This document shows positions 7,809-16,317 of a stretch of DNA of 64,000 nt, piece after piece; the stretch's first letter is position 1; the number at the start of each line of letters is the position of its first letter. Location: positions 1 through 64,000 of the forward strand of contig NZ_JALDAY010000019.1 in NCBI RefSeq assembly GCF_022698165.1, read 5' to 3'. The notes beneath the pieces were generated by a model that was given only the letters and a program-made list of their open reading frames with translations, was not told where the DNA came from and ran no database searches. This stretch comes from Streptomyces cylindrosporus. GTDB lineage: Bacteria > Actinomycetota > Actinomycetes > Streptomycetales > Streptomycetaceae. A program made the translations under genes and the position numbers.

Positions 7809-9251
7809 TCACCAGGGACGGCCGTGCAGCACGATGGTCTTGACCTCGGTCATCTCGCTGACCGCGGCGCGGGGGCCTTCCTTGCCGTAGCCGCTGCCCT
7901 TGAGGCCGCCGTACGGCATGAGGTCGGCGCGCCACAGGGGCGTCCAGTTGATGTGGACGGAACCGGCGTCGATCTCCCGGATGGCCCGCACCGCTCCGGC
8001 GACGTCGGAGGTGAAGATGCCGGCGCCCAGGCCGTAGGCGGTGCCGTTGGCCTGGGCGATGGCGGACTCCCAGTCGGCGGCCGAGCTGACGGCGACGGCG
8101 GGACCGAACAACTCCTGCTGGCTGAAGGCGGACTGAGGGTCGACGTCGGCGACGACGGCCGGCTGCACCACGGCACCGTCGCGCTCACCGCCGGTCAGGA
8201 CCCGCGCCCCGTCCGCGCCGGCCTGGGCGATGGCCCGCTCGACGCGCTCCGCCTCCTTGGCCGTGATGAGGGCGCCCATCATGGTGTCCGGGGAGGAGGG
8301 GTCGCCGGTACGGATGGCCCGGACCTTGGGGACGAGGGCGTCCAGGAAGTCACCGGTCACGGCGGGATGCGTGATGACCCGCTGGACGGAGATGCAGACC
8401 TGTCCGGCGTTGACGTACCCACCCGCCGCGACGGCGCTCGCCGCGGCCTCGATGTCGGCGTCGGGGAGGACGACGACCGGGCAGGACGCACCCAGCTCCA
8501 GGGACAGCTTCTTCACACCGGCGACCCGGGAGATGTGCTCGCCGGTGGCCGTCGAGCCGGTGAAGGAGATCTTGCGGACGCGGGAGTCCGTGACCAGGGC
8601 GTCGCCGAGCACCGAGCCGGAGCCGACGAGCACGGACAGCACACCCTCCGGCAGCCCCGCGTCGACGAAGCACTCGGCGAGTTCGAGGGCGGTCAGCGGG
8701 GTGCTGGTGGCCGGCTTGAGGATCACCGCGTTGCCCGCTGCCAGGGCCGGGGCGAGCTTGTGCAGGACCAGCAGGGCCGGGTAGTTGAACGGCGTGATCG
8801 CCACGACGATCCCGCAGGGCTGACGCAGCGTGAAGCCGATCTTGTCCTGTCCCGTGCCGCGGTTGGCGTCGAGCGGGAGCGTGTCGCCGTAGAGCTGGGT
8901 CCCCTCGAAGGCGGCGAGCCGGATCAGGTCGCCGGAGCGGGACGCCTCGCCGGTGGCCTCGGTGATGGTCTTGCCGGACTCCGCGCTGATGGTCTGCGCG
9001 ATCTTCGAGGCCCGCTCGTCGGCCAGCTCCGCGGCCCGCAGCAGGATGCGCATCCGCTCATGGGCGGGCGTACGGCGCCAGACGGCCGCGCCCCGCTCGG
9101 CGGCGGCGAGTGCCGCCTCGACGTCGTCGGTTCCGGCGAGCGCCACGGTGCCCACCGCCGAACCGTCGAACGGCGAGGTGACCTCCCGGGTCTGTCCGTC
9201 CCCCTTGGCCGCCTGCCAGCGACTGCCGATCAGCAACTCCACGGGCGCCAT
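7809..9251 (-). CDS. NAD(P)-dependent aldehyde dehydrogenase
   Basis: The 480-residue aldehyde dehydrogenase shows the expected catalytic Cys286 ('GQVCIS'), general base Glu252 ('LELGAS') and 'SFTGSTATG' cofactor loop. It looks more like glycolaldehyde/lactaldehyde or non-phosphorylating glyceraldehyde-type enzymes than the CoA-dependent methylmalonate-semialdehyde dehydrogenase (IolA/MmsA) usual in inositol clusters. It is the first gene of the minus-strand set, with an AGGGAGAGG ribosome site before the ATG, and faces the reductase gene across a 188-bp divergent promoter region. It probably oxidises the aldehyde released by the aldolase; the substrate is inferred. Confidence 0.88.
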   Translation of the reverse strand: MAPVELLIGSRWQAAKGDGQTREVTSPFDGSAVGTVALAGTDDVEAALAAAERGAAVWRRTPAHERMRILLRAAELADERASKIAQTISAESGKTITEATGEASRSGDLIRLAAFEGTQLYGDTLPLDANRGTGQDKIGFTLRQPCGIVVAITPFNYPALLVLHKLAPALAAGNAVILKPATSTPLTALELAECFVDAGLPEGVLSVLVGSGSVLGDALVTDSRVRKISFTGSTATGEHISRVAGVKKLSLELGASCPVVVLPDADIEAAASAVAAGGYVNAGQVCISVQRVITHPAVTGDFLDALVPKVRAIRTGDPSSPDTMMGALITAKEAERVERAIAQAGADGARVLTGGERDGAVVQPAVVADVDPQSAFSQQELFGPAVAVSSAADWESAIAQANGTAYGLGAGIFTSDVAGAVRAIREIDAGSVHINWTPLWRADLMPYGGLKGSGYGKEGPRAAVSEMTEVKTIVLHGRPW

Positions 9252-9320
9252 TGCCCTCTCCCTTCAGGAAGCCGTCAAGAACACGGCCATGCCCTCGGCC
9301 AAGCCGTTTACGTGTCCGCA

Positions 9321-9350
9321 ACGCTAGGTCCGGCGGGAAGGGGTTGCGAA
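9321..9350 (-). promoter_or_regulatory. Weak promoter candidate for the aldehyde dehydrogenase operon
   Basis: On the minus strand a TAGCGT -10-like hexamer (plus positions 9321-9326) is preceded at about 18 bp by TTCGCA (9345-9350). The match to TTGACA/TANNNT is modest. The transcript would have a leader of roughly 65 bases carrying the ribosome site of the gene starting at 9251. Confidence 0.3.
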
Positions 9351-9362
9351 GCCCTCGAATCA

Positions 9363-9402
9363 ATCATTTCGCCATCATTGACGCCATCATTTATCCATCA
9401 TC
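9363..9402. promoter_or_regulatory. Four helically phased ATCATT direct repeats
   Basis: ATCATT occurs at 9363-9368, 9374-9379 and 9386-9391, and ATCATC at 9397-9402. Start-to-start spacing is 11, 12 and 11 bp, about one helical turn each. Three copies are preceded by CC. The array is strikingly AT-rich for this genome and ends about 25 bp before the -10 box of the reductase gene, where an activator would sit. It lies between two divergent genes, so it may control both. Confidence 0.6.
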
Positions 9403-9427
9403 GTGGAGGGCTGTCACCTCCCTGCCC

Positions 9428-9433
9428 TACGGT
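9428..9433 (+). promoter_or_regulatory. -10 box of a probable leaderless transcript
   Basis: TACGGT matches the actinomycete TANNNT -10 motif and ends 6 bases before the ATG at 9440. This places the transcription start at or next to the A of the start codon. No ribosome site precedes the ATG, which is consistent with leaderless translation. No good -35 is present, fitting activation through the upstream phased repeats. Confidence 0.5.
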
Positions 9434-9439
9434 CGCAAC

Positions 9440-10357
9440 ATGGATCGGAACACCGGCACCGCGCACGACGAGCTGCGCTCCGTCGCCTTCATCGGTCTCG
9501 GGATCATGGGCGGCCCGATGGCGGCCAACCTCGTCCGGGCGGGTTACCAGGTCATCGGCCACAACCGCAGCCGGGCGGCCGTCGACCGTCTCGTCGAGGC
9601 GGGCGGTCGTGCGGCGGGCAGCGTCGCGGAGGCGGTCGCCGACGCGGACGCCGTCATCACCATGCTCCCGGCGGACACCGAGGTCACCGAGGTCGTCCTC
9701 GGCGAGGGCGGCGTGCTGGAACACGCGCGGGTCGGAAGCCTGCTCATCGACATGAGCACCATCAGCCCGCGCACCGCCACCGCGCTCGCCGAGGCGGGTC
9801 GCGAGCATGGCGTACGAGTCCTCGACGCGCCCGTCTCCGGCGGAGAAGCGGGGGCCGTCGAAGCGGTGCTGTCCATCATGGCCGGCGGCGACGCCGCGGA
9901 CTTCGAGCAGGCGGCTCCCCTCTTCCACGCCCTGGGCACCACCGTCGTGCACGTCGGCCCGCACGGCGCGGGACAGACCGTCAAGGCCGCGAACCAGCTG
10001 ATCGTCGCCGTCAACATCCAGGCCCTGGCCGAGGCCGTCGTCTTCCTGGAGAAGGCGGGCGCCGACCTGCCGGCCGCGCTGACGGTCCTCGGTGGAGGCC
10101 TGGCCGGTTCCACCGCCCTGAACCGCAAGAAGGACAGCATGACGGCCCGGGACTTCACCCCCGGCTTCCGCATCGACCTCCACCACAAGGACCTGGGCAT
10201 CGTGACCGACACGGCCCGCGACATCGGCGCGGTCCTCCCCACGGGCTCGCTGGTCGCCCAACTCCTCGCGTCCTGCCGGGCGAACGGTGACGGCGGGCTG
10301 GATCACTCCGCGTTGCTGCGGGGTGTCGAGCGCCTCTCCGGTCGCGCGCGGACCTGA
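9440..10357 (+). CDS. 2-hydroxy-3-oxopropionate (tartronate semialdehyde) reductase-type dehydrogenase
   Basis: This 305-residue protein belongs to the beta-hydroxyacid dehydrogenase family (GarR/GlxR/MmsB). It has the N-terminal Rossmann motif 'VAFIGLGIMGGPMAANL', the substrate motif 'DAPVSGGEAGA' and the catalytic Lys in 'GAGQTVKAANQL' (about residue 180), then an all-helical C-terminal domain. Relatives reduce tartronate semialdehyde to glycerate or oxidise 3-hydroxyisobutyrate. The ATG at 9440 is chosen because the fold begins about 14 residues later and a -10 box sits just upstream. It faces the aldehyde dehydrogenase gene divergently and ends 6 bp from the convergent GH36 gene. Confidence 0.88.
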   Translation: MDRNTGTAHDELRSVAFIGLGIMGGPMAANLVRAGYQVIGHNRSRAAVDRLVEAGGRAAGSVAEAVADADAVITMLPADTEVTEVVLGEGGVLEHARVGSLLIDMSTISPRTATALAEAGREHGVRVLDAPVSGGEAGAVEAVLSIMAGGDAADFEQAAPLFHALGTTVVHVGPHGAGQTVKAANQLIVAVNIQALAEAVVFLEKAGADLPAALTVLGGGLAGSTALNRKKDSMTARDFTPGFRIDLHHKDLGIVTDTARDIGAVLPTGSLVAQLLASCRANGDGGLDHSALLRGVERLSGRART

Positions 10358-10363
10358 AACCGC

Positions 10364-12487
10364 CTACGCCGCCCGGACGGCCAGGAGGCAGGCGGACGGG
10401 GCGTCGGGCAGGGAGACGGTGAGGACGCCGCGGTCCGGTTCCCAGCGGTGCGAGCAGCTCCCGCCCGGGTACAGCTCCTCGACGGTGACACCGCCGTCGG
10501 AGCGGCGCAGCCGGGGCAGGGCGAGCTCCACCGACCGGTCGCCGCCCCGGCGCCACACGCTGAGCAGCATGCCCTGCTCGTCGTCGAGCCCGAGGGCGAT
10601 CCAGTCGTCGTACCAGCCCGGCAGGCCGAGCGGCCAGCTGGGCAGAGCGTGGCGGAGCCGGGTGCGGATGGCGCGGTAGACGCCGAGAGCCCGGGCGACG
10701 GCGTCGCCCTGCTCGGCCGACAGCAGGTCGATCCGTCCGCTGAGGTGCACCCGGCCGAGCAGTGAGCTGACCATGGTGAAGGCGTTGAGGGCGGGCGAGT
10801 ACTCCGGTTGCGGGTAGGCCCACACGGCGCCCTGCTCGGGGGTGACGGCCGAGGGGGCGGCAGCGGCGATCGGCGCGTAGCGCACCGGGTCCTGCTGGTC
10901 GCTCGTGGACAGCAGGGTCATCCGCGCGAGGTGGGCGTGGTCCATGCGCATGCCGCCGGAGCCGCAGTTCTCCAGCACCAGGCCGGGGTGCCGGTCGAGG
11001 ACACCGTCGAGCCAGCCGAGGAAGGCCCGGCTGTGGCCGAGCAGGCCGTCGCCCGGGGAGTCGGCGTCGACGTCCGTGCCGGGGGCGGCGTTGATGTTGT
11101 GGTCGAGTTTGAAGTAGCCGACGCCGTGCTCGGCGACGAGCCGGTCGACGGTCTCGTCGAGGTGGGCGCGGGCGGCCGGGTGGCGGAAGTCGAGCTGGTG
11201 GCGGCCGCGTTGGACGACGCGTTCTCCGTCCCGCTGGAAGAACGCCTCGCGCGGGAGCCGGTCGGCGACGGGGCTGCGTACACCGACGACCTCGGGTTCG
11301 AGCCACAGGCCGGGAGTCATCCCCGACTCCCGGATGCGGGCGGTGATCTCGCCGAGCCCCCCGGGGAAGCGGACGGCGGACTCGCGCCACTCGCCGACCG
11401 TGGACCACCAGCCGTCGTCGTCGGCGTACCAGCCGGCGTCGATGACGAAGTACTCGGCGCCGAGCCGGGCCGCCGCGTCGACCAGCGGCAGCAGCTTCTC
11501 CCGGCTCGGGTCGCCCATCAGGCAGTTCATGTAGTCGTTGAAGACGATCGGCAGCGCCTCGGTGTCGGGGTGCGGCCGGCGCAGCGCGCGGCGGTGGACG
11601 GTCAGGGCGCGCAGTGCGCCCTCGAAGCCGTCGGCGCAGGCGGTGACGGCGACTTGGGCGGTACGGAAGGAGCCGCCGGGGGCGAGGAGGGTGGTCCAGG
11701 CGTGTTCCTGTTCGGTCGGGCCGGCCAGTCTGATGTGCAGGGCGCCGTCCAGGTCGTCCAGCGAGTGCACCCAGGGGCCGTTGTGCTCGATCTGCCAGGC
11801 CCAGGCGTGGCCGGTGGCCCGGTCGCTCACCCCGCCGACCGGCAGGTGGGTGCCGGAGGACCGGCTGCCGTGGGCGCCGATCCGGTGGCAGGTCTGGGTG
11901 GTGCCCTGTGAGTGGGCGGGGCCGTCGTCGACGAGGCCGATCTGCTCAAGGGTGGAGGTCTGCCAGCGGAGTTCGGCCACCCACGAGTTGTACGCGGTGT
12001 GCACCCGCAGATCCCGGTACATCCGGCCCGCGGTGACCGGCACGTTGAGGCTGGAGACGTGCCGGAGCCGCACGGGCCCCGGGCCGTCGTTGCGGATGTC
12101 GCTGTACGTGTGGAGGACCGCGGTGCCGGGACGGTGCCGTATCCGGGTGGTGACGCGCAGGCCGGTGCGCTCGTCGGCCTGCTCGACGGCGAGTTCGCGC
12201 ACGCCACCGGGCTCCTCGGTCTCCCGGTGGCCCGTGTACCGCAGGCGGCCGGTGGTGACGTACGCGCGGTGCTGGGGGGCGGCGCCCTCCCCGTCGTGGC
12301 CCTCGGCGTCCGCGGCCAGCTCGACCAGCGCGCTGCCGACCGGACGGGTTCCGTCGTCCTCCTGGTCGGCGTGGGCGAGACGCTTGACCCGCACCGGGCC
12401 GTCGGACGCGATGTCCAGTTCGAGGCGGAGCGGCCCGGCCTCCCAGTCGAGGGGAGACCTGGCGGGCGAGTCGGCGGCGGGACGCAT
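10364..12487 (-). CDS. GH36 alpha-galactosidase
   Basis: The 707-residue cytoplasmic enzyme (no signal peptide) is a family GH36 alpha-galactosidase: N-terminal beta-supersandwich to about residue 310, then a (beta/alpha)8 barrel and a C-terminal sheet. The nucleophile is Asp462 in 'YFKLDHN' and the acid/base is Asp530 in 'STSDQQDP'. The substrate motif 'ENCGSGGMRMD' lies between them. It removes alpha-1,6-galactose from raffinose-type or galactomannan/pectin side-chain oligosaccharides after import. It is the last gene of the arabinan/pectin set, 31 bp after a secreted GH43 gene, with an AAAGGA ribosome site. Confidence 0.92.
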   Translation of the reverse strand: MRPAADSPARSPLDWEAGPLRLELDIASDGPVRVKRLAHADQEDDGTRPVGSALVELAADAEGHDGEGAAPQHRAYVTTGRLRYTGHRETEEPGGVRELAVEQADERTGLRVTTRIRHRPGTAVLHTYSDIRNDGPGPVRLRHVSSLNVPVTAGRMYRDLRVHTAYNSWVAELRWQTSTLEQIGLVDDGPAHSQGTTQTCHRIGAHGSRSSGTHLPVGGVSDRATGHAWAWQIEHNGPWVHSLDDLDGALHIRLAGPTEQEHAWTTLLAPGGSFRTAQVAVTACADGFEGALRALTVHRRALRRPHPDTEALPIVFNDYMNCLMGDPSREKLLPLVDAAARLGAEYFVIDAGWYADDDGWWSTVGEWRESAVRFPGGLGEITARIRESGMTPGLWLEPEVVGVRSPVADRLPREAFFQRDGERVVQRGRHQLDFRHPAARAHLDETVDRLVAEHGVGYFKLDHNINAAPGTDVDADSPGDGLLGHSRAFLGWLDGVLDRHPGLVLENCGSGGMRMDHAHLARMTLLSTSDQQDPVRYAPIAAAAPSAVTPEQGAVWAYPQPEYSPALNAFTMVSSLLGRVHLSGRIDLLSAEQGDAVARALGVYRAIRTRLRHALPSWPLGLPGWYDDWIALGLDDEQGMLLSVWRRGGDRSVELALPRLRRSDGGVTVEELYPGGSCSHRWEPDRGVLTVSLPDAPSACLLAVRAA

Positions 12488-12518
12488 GTGGCGGGTCCTT
12501 TCCGGTCTCAGGGGACTC

Positions 12519-14009
12519 TCAGGAGACGGGCTTGAGCTTCCAGAGCTGGCAGTCGTTGTTCAGCCAGGTCCACTGGCGTACGTCGGTGCCGTCGGCGGTG
12601 TTGCAGTTGGCCACGTCGGCGACCTTGCCGCTGTTGACGTTCACCAGTCGCACGTAGTCGGTCAGCGTGTAGACCAGTTGCCACCGCTGGCATTTGTTGT
12701 CCAGCCAGCTCCACTGCTGGATGTTGGTGCCGTCGGCGGTACCGCAGTTGGAGACGTCGAGCACCTTGCCGGTGGCCGCGTTCGTGACGCGGTTGGTCTC
12801 GTCGCCCGGGTCGGAGAACGTCCACAGCTGGTTGGCGGTGCCTTTGCACGTGTACTGGATGACGTCGGCGCCGTCGGCGGGGTCGCCCGCGAACTCGTCG
12901 AGGCACTTACCGCTGTGGCGGTTGACCAGCTCGTACGCGGTCGGCGTGGCGGCCGTCTCCCCGGACGGGCCGGGCAGCGAGGTGCCGAGGGCGACGGGGG
13001 TGCCGAAGTTCGGGGTGCCGTCGGCGTTCCAGGTGAACTTCTGCGCGCGGGTGCTGCGGGTGTTGCCGCAGCCGCCGGTCGTCGTGCTGTTGGCGTGGTA
13101 GACGATCCAGTTCTCCGTGCCGTCGGGCGAGGTGAAGAACCCGTTGTGGCCCGGCCCGTACACCCCGGCCGCGTCGTTGCGGGTGAACACCGGCGTGGAC
13201 TTCTTCGTCCAGGAGGCCGGGTCGAGCGGGTCGGACCCGGTCAGCTCCAGCTGGCCCAACTTGTAGTCGGGGGTCCCGCAGTGACTGGCCGAGTAGGTGA
13301 CGAAGGTCCGGCCGTCGTGCTGGAGCACCTCCGGGCCCTCGTTGACCGCGGTGCCCACCTTCTCCCAGCTGTAGGTGGGCGTCGAGATGACGGTGAAGGC
13401 CGTACTCGCCAGCGTGTAGGGGTTGCTGAGCGGCGCGATGACCAGGCTCTGGACGCCGCCGACGAAGGCGCTGCCCAGCAGATAGCGATTGCCGCCGTAC
13501 TCCAGGACGTCGGTGTCGATCAGCCAGCCGCCCTTGTCCAGGTTCGAGCCGACAATCTGGCTCTTCCACGTGTACGGCCCCATCGGGTCCGTGCCCGAGC
13601 TCTCCAGGACGTTGGTGCGCTGGCCGTCGCAGCAGCTGCTGGAGTCGCCGGCCGCGTAGTACAGGTACCAGCGGCCGTCGAGGAAGTGGATCTCCGGTGC
13701 CCAGATGTTCGCGTTGCGCCCGGCCGTGTCGTCGTGCCAGATGAGCACGTTGGGGGCGGTGCTCAGTCCCGCGAGGGTCGGGGACTTGCGCATGAACATC
13801 TCGTTCGTGATCGAGGTGGTGATCAGGTAGTAGCTGCCGTCGTAGTACGTCAGCCAAGGGTCGGCGCCCGCCCGGGACTTGACGGGGTTGGTGTACGGCT
13901 GCCCGTCGGCCGCGTGCGCGGGCGGGGCGAGCACGGCCGGGATCAGCAGGGCGACGAGGGCGGCCAGCAACGCGGGCCACGGTACGCGTCCGTGGCGGAA
14001 GGTCTGCAT
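12519..14009 (-). CDS. Secreted GH43 arabinosidase with C-terminal ricin-type (CBM13) lectin domain
   Basis: The 496-residue protein begins with a Sec signal peptide ending near 'PAHAAD'. Residues about 38-345 form a GH43 five-bladed propeller with catalytic base in 'AGADPWL', pKa modulator in 'LIDTDVLEYGG' and acid in 'NEGPEVL'. Residues about 355-495 form a ricin-B lectin domain with repeated Q-x-W motifs ('NQLW', 'QQWSW', 'QRWQ', 'RQWTW', 'QLWK'). The family cleaves alpha-L-arabinofuranosyl or xylosyl links; the lectin tethers it to plant cell wall. Only one base separates it from the next secreted GH43 gene. Confidence 0.88.
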   Translation of the reverse strand: MQTFRHGRVPWPALLAALVALLIPAVLAPPAHAADGQPYTNPVKSRAGADPWLTYYDGSYYLITTSITNEMFMRKSPTLAGLSTAPNVLIWHDDTAGRNANIWAPEIHFLDGRWYLYYAAGDSSSCCDGQRTNVLESSGTDPMGPYTWKSQIVGSNLDKGGWLIDTDVLEYGGNRYLLGSAFVGGVQSLVIAPLSNPYTLASTAFTVISTPTYSWEKVGTAVNEGPEVLQHDGRTFVTYSASHCGTPDYKLGQLELTGSDPLDPASWTKKSTPVFTRNDAAGVYGPGHNGFFTSPDGTENWIVYHANSTTTGGCGNTRSTRAQKFTWNADGTPNFGTPVALGTSLPGPSGETAATPTAYELVNRHSGKCLDEFAGDPADGADVIQYTCKGTANQLWTFSDPGDETNRVTNAATGKVLDVSNCGTADGTNIQQWSWLDNKCQRWQLVYTLTDYVRLVNVNSGKVADVANCNTADGTDVRQWTWLNNDCQLWKLKPVS

Positions 14010-14010
14010 G

Positions 14011-15420
14011 TCAGTACCCCACGTGGAAGGTGGCGTCCGCCTTCTCCAGGCTGGTGGAGATCGGGTCGATGCGCAGGACGTAGTTGAAGTGCCGGATGTA
14101 GCGGTCGGGGAAGTTGTACGAACGGAACGACGTCCACGTGGAGTCGGCGAGCCCGGCCGTCCTGTAGAACGTGGCGTCCGCGGCGAACGTCGACGTGCCG
14201 TCGTTGACGTCCAGCTCCAGCTGGTAGTTGAAGTGCCGCAGATACCGCGTGGGATAGCTGACCGACTGGAAGGAGACGCCCGAGGAGTCGGCGAGGCCCG
14301 GCACCAGCTTCCACTGGGAGTCGGTGTACGGGTCGAAGGGGTACGGGTCGATCCGGCCGACGAAGTCGACGTGCCGCCAGTAACGCCCGGGGTAGTTGGA
14401 GGACTTGAGGCGGTTCCAGGTGGGAGTGCCCCACTTGGCGACCAGGTTGTCGTACTCGGTCTGGCTGATCGGCTGGACGGTGCCGTGCTTGGAGTTCAGC
14501 GGCTGTGTGTAGACGCGCTGGTCGAGGGCCGTCCAGGTGCCGGAAGCGAGGTCGCTGGTCTGCCAGGCGTAGAACACGCCGTTGGGCGTGTAGGAGTCGC
14601 CCCACAGGTACCAGGTGCCGGAGGTCTGGGACTTGACCAGGATGGGTGCCTCGGTGCTGCCGTGGGAGACGGTGCCGGTGAAGGCCGTGAAGCTGCCGGG
14701 ATCGAGGGTGGTGGACTTGGCGCCCAGCATCTTCCCGGTGGTGTTGTTCTTGAAGTACATGTAGTTGACGCCGTTGACGCCGACGGCCATGTCGCCGTCG
14801 ATCGCGTCGTAGCCGGGGTCGAAGAACAGCTGCCCGGTGGTCGCCGTCTGGAAGTCGGTGGTGTAGCTCACCATGATCACGTTGTGTCCGCTGCTGTTGA
14901 CGGACGAGTAGATGATCGCGTACTGGCCACGGCCGGCGTCCCAGAAGGCCTCGGGCGCCCAGCTGTGGGTGGCCATGTCGTGCAGCTTCAGCAGCCGGTA
15001 GTTGTCGAAGGACCGCAGGTCGGTGGAGTCCCAGACGTGGATGTACTGGCTCTCCTGGGTCCAGTCGGTGCCCTTGAGGTTCGTCGCCATGACGACGAAG
15101 GCGCCGTCCTGCTTGCGCAGGATGAAGGGGTCGCGCAGGCCGCCGAAGCCGCCGGTGGGGGTGACGACGGGGTTGTTCTGGTTCAGCGGGGTCCATTCCA
15201 GGCCGTCGGTGCTGACCGCCAGGTGCAGGCCGTAGTCGGAACCCAGATTGTCGGGCGACTCGGTGAAGTAGCCCATCACGTAAGGGGTTCCGGTGGCCGC
15301 GCGGGCGGTGCCGGCGCCGAGGGCCAGGGCTCCGGACAGGGACAGCGGGACGGCCGCGGCCATGCCGAGGACGAGACGGCGGGAGGGTCGGGGCATGCCG
15401 GGGCTGGGCTCCGTGCTCAT
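14011..15420 (-). CDS. Tat-exported GH43-like arabinosidase with C-terminal AbfB (CBM42) repeats
   Basis: The 469-residue protein starts with a twin-arginine signal ('SRRLVLGMAAAVPLSL', cleavage near 'ARAAT'). A five-bladed GH43-type propeller spans about 45-325, with acidic residues in 'GLRDPFIL', 'AIDGDMAV' and 'STEAPILV'. From about residue 335, AbfB repeats bearing 'YPGRYWRH', 'YPTRYLRHFNYQL' and 'FPDRYIRHFNYVL' form an arabinofuranose-binding domain. It probably trims arabinan outside the cell. It lies in a tight run with the ricin-GH43 gene. Substrate assignment rests on the AbfB domain and neighbours. Confidence 0.87.
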   Translation of the reverse strand: MSTEPSPGMPRPSRRLVLGMAAAVPLSLSGALALGAGTARAATGTPYVMGYFTESPDNLGSDYGLHLAVSTDGLEWTPLNQNNPVVTPTGGFGGLRDPFILRKQDGAFVVMATNLKGTDWTQESQYIHVWDSTDLRSFDNYRLLKLHDMATHSWAPEAFWDAGRGQYAIIYSSVNSSGHNVIMVSYTTDFQTATTGQLFFDPGYDAIDGDMAVGVNGVNYMYFKNNTTGKMLGAKSTTLDPGSFTAFTGTVSHGSTEAPILVKSQTSGTWYLWGDSYTPNGVFYAWQTSDLASGTWTALDQRVYTQPLNSKHGTVQPISQTEYDNLVAKWGTPTWNRLKSSNYPGRYWRHVDFVGRIDPYPFDPYTDSQWKLVPGLADSSGVSFQSVSYPTRYLRHFNYQLELDVNDGTSTFAADATFYRTAGLADSTWTSFRSYNFPDRYIRHFNYVLRIDPISTSLEKADATFHVGY

Positions 15421-15459
15421 GAGGGTCTCCGAGGGAGGGGCGCGGGTGGCGTGGGTGGG

Positions 15460-16227
15460 TCAGTTCACCGGGACGGCGTCGTAGACGGCACGTGCGACGC
15501 GGGTGCGGGCCGACCGGGCGAGCTTCGCGGTCATCGACCGGTAGCGCTCGTGGACGTATGCCTGGCGGTCCTGTCCCTTGAGCCGGTCCGGGACCGTGAT
15601 GTCGCCGCTCCGGGTGAGCTTCGTCTCCAGGCGGGCGTCGAGGTCGTGCAGGACGTAGTTGAGGTAGTTGGCCTCGGTGTACTGCACCGGGCCGTAGACG
15701 ACCTGGTGGGCGGCGACCGCGTCGCGGCGGCGGGCGTTCTCGGCGGTCCAGGAGGTCAGGAAGGCGTCGTATCCGGGGTCGGCGATCAGCCCGTGCCGCT
15801 GGGCCAGGCCGAGGACGACGGCGGCCCGGGTGACGTCGGCGAGGGCGAGCTTCCTGGCGTAGGCGGCCGGGGTGGTGCCGCCGTGGGGCGTGGTCCAGAA
15901 GTCGGGGCCGTCGCTGACGCCGTAGGCCTGCCGGAAGTGGGCGAAGGTGGCGGCCCGTTCCTGTGCCAGGTAGAGGGTGAACTCGCGTACGGGGATGTCC
16001 TGGCCGTTGATCTCGGCGACCACGGCGGTGGGCGGGGGCGCGAGCGGGGCCGGTGTTCCGGCCGCCGCGTCCCGGTGTCCGGCGGTCAGCAGGACGACGG
16101 CCGTGATCACCACGGCGCCGAGGACGCCCGCGACGGCGACCGCCCAGCCGGGGACGGTCCGCCCCCGGGCCGTGCGGCGCTGGGGAGTCGTGGAAGGGCG
16201 GCGGGCCTGGCGCACCGACGTGGTCAT
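15460..16227 (-). CDS. Membrane-anchored SurA/PrsA N-domain-like protein
   Basis: The 255-residue protein has a basic cytoplasmic tail, one membrane segment at about residues 27-48 ('WAVAVAGVLGAVVITAVVLL') and an extracytoplasmic part. The start of that part ('VVAEINGQDIPVREFTLYLAQERA') resembles the SurA/PrsA chaperone N-domain, in which a swapped strand reads 'V.A.VNG..I...E'. The rest is helical with no recognisable parvulin isomerase domain. It sits between two secreted-enzyme genes, so a foldase role for exported glycosidases is a plausible inference. I cannot name a closer family. Confidence 0.6.
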   Translation of the reverse strand: MTTSVRQARRPSTTPQRRTARGRTVPGWAVAVAGVLGAVVITAVVLLTAGHRDAAAGTPAPLAPPPTAVVAEINGQDIPVREFTLYLAQERAATFAHFRQAYGVSDGPDFWTTPHGGTTPAAYARKLALADVTRAAVVLGLAQRHGLIADPGYDAFLTSWTAENARRRDAVAAHQVVYGPVQYTEANYLNYVLHDLDARLETKLTRSGDITVPDRLKGQDRQAYVHERYRSMTAKLARSARTRVARAVYDAVPVN

Positions 16228-16255
16228 CGTGGACCCCCATACGTGAGTGGTGGAA

Positions 16256-16302
16256 GCGGGCGCCCGGCCCGAAGGAGCCGTTTCTCCGGGCCGGGCACCC
16301 GC
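16256..16302 (-). terminator. Strong hairpin downstream of the beta-helix/LamG gene
   Basis: GCGGGCGCCCGGCCCG (16256-16271) pairs with CGGGCCGGGCACCCGC (16287-16302), with one mismatch over 16 bp, around a GAAGGAG...TTTCTC loop. It lies 16 bp beyond the stop of the 930-residue protein and before the SurA-like gene. It probably ends or attenuates the upstream transcript, so the last four genes of the set may be expressed less or from another promoter. Confidence 0.7.
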
Positions 16303-16317
16303 TGACTCGTCGCCGGC

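Noticed and set aside
7809..9251. Assignment as methylmalonate-semialdehyde dehydrogenase (IolA/MmsA)
   Set aside because: The sequence around the active cysteine and its general form fit non-acylating aldehyde dehydrogenases better, so I give only the broad family.
5799..9755. Very long open reading frame on the strand opposite the IolD and aldehyde dehydrogenase genes
   Set aside because: It is an antisense shadow produced by GC-rich third codon positions; its translation is low-complexity G/R/V-rich with no domain, and the minus-strand genes are well conserved.
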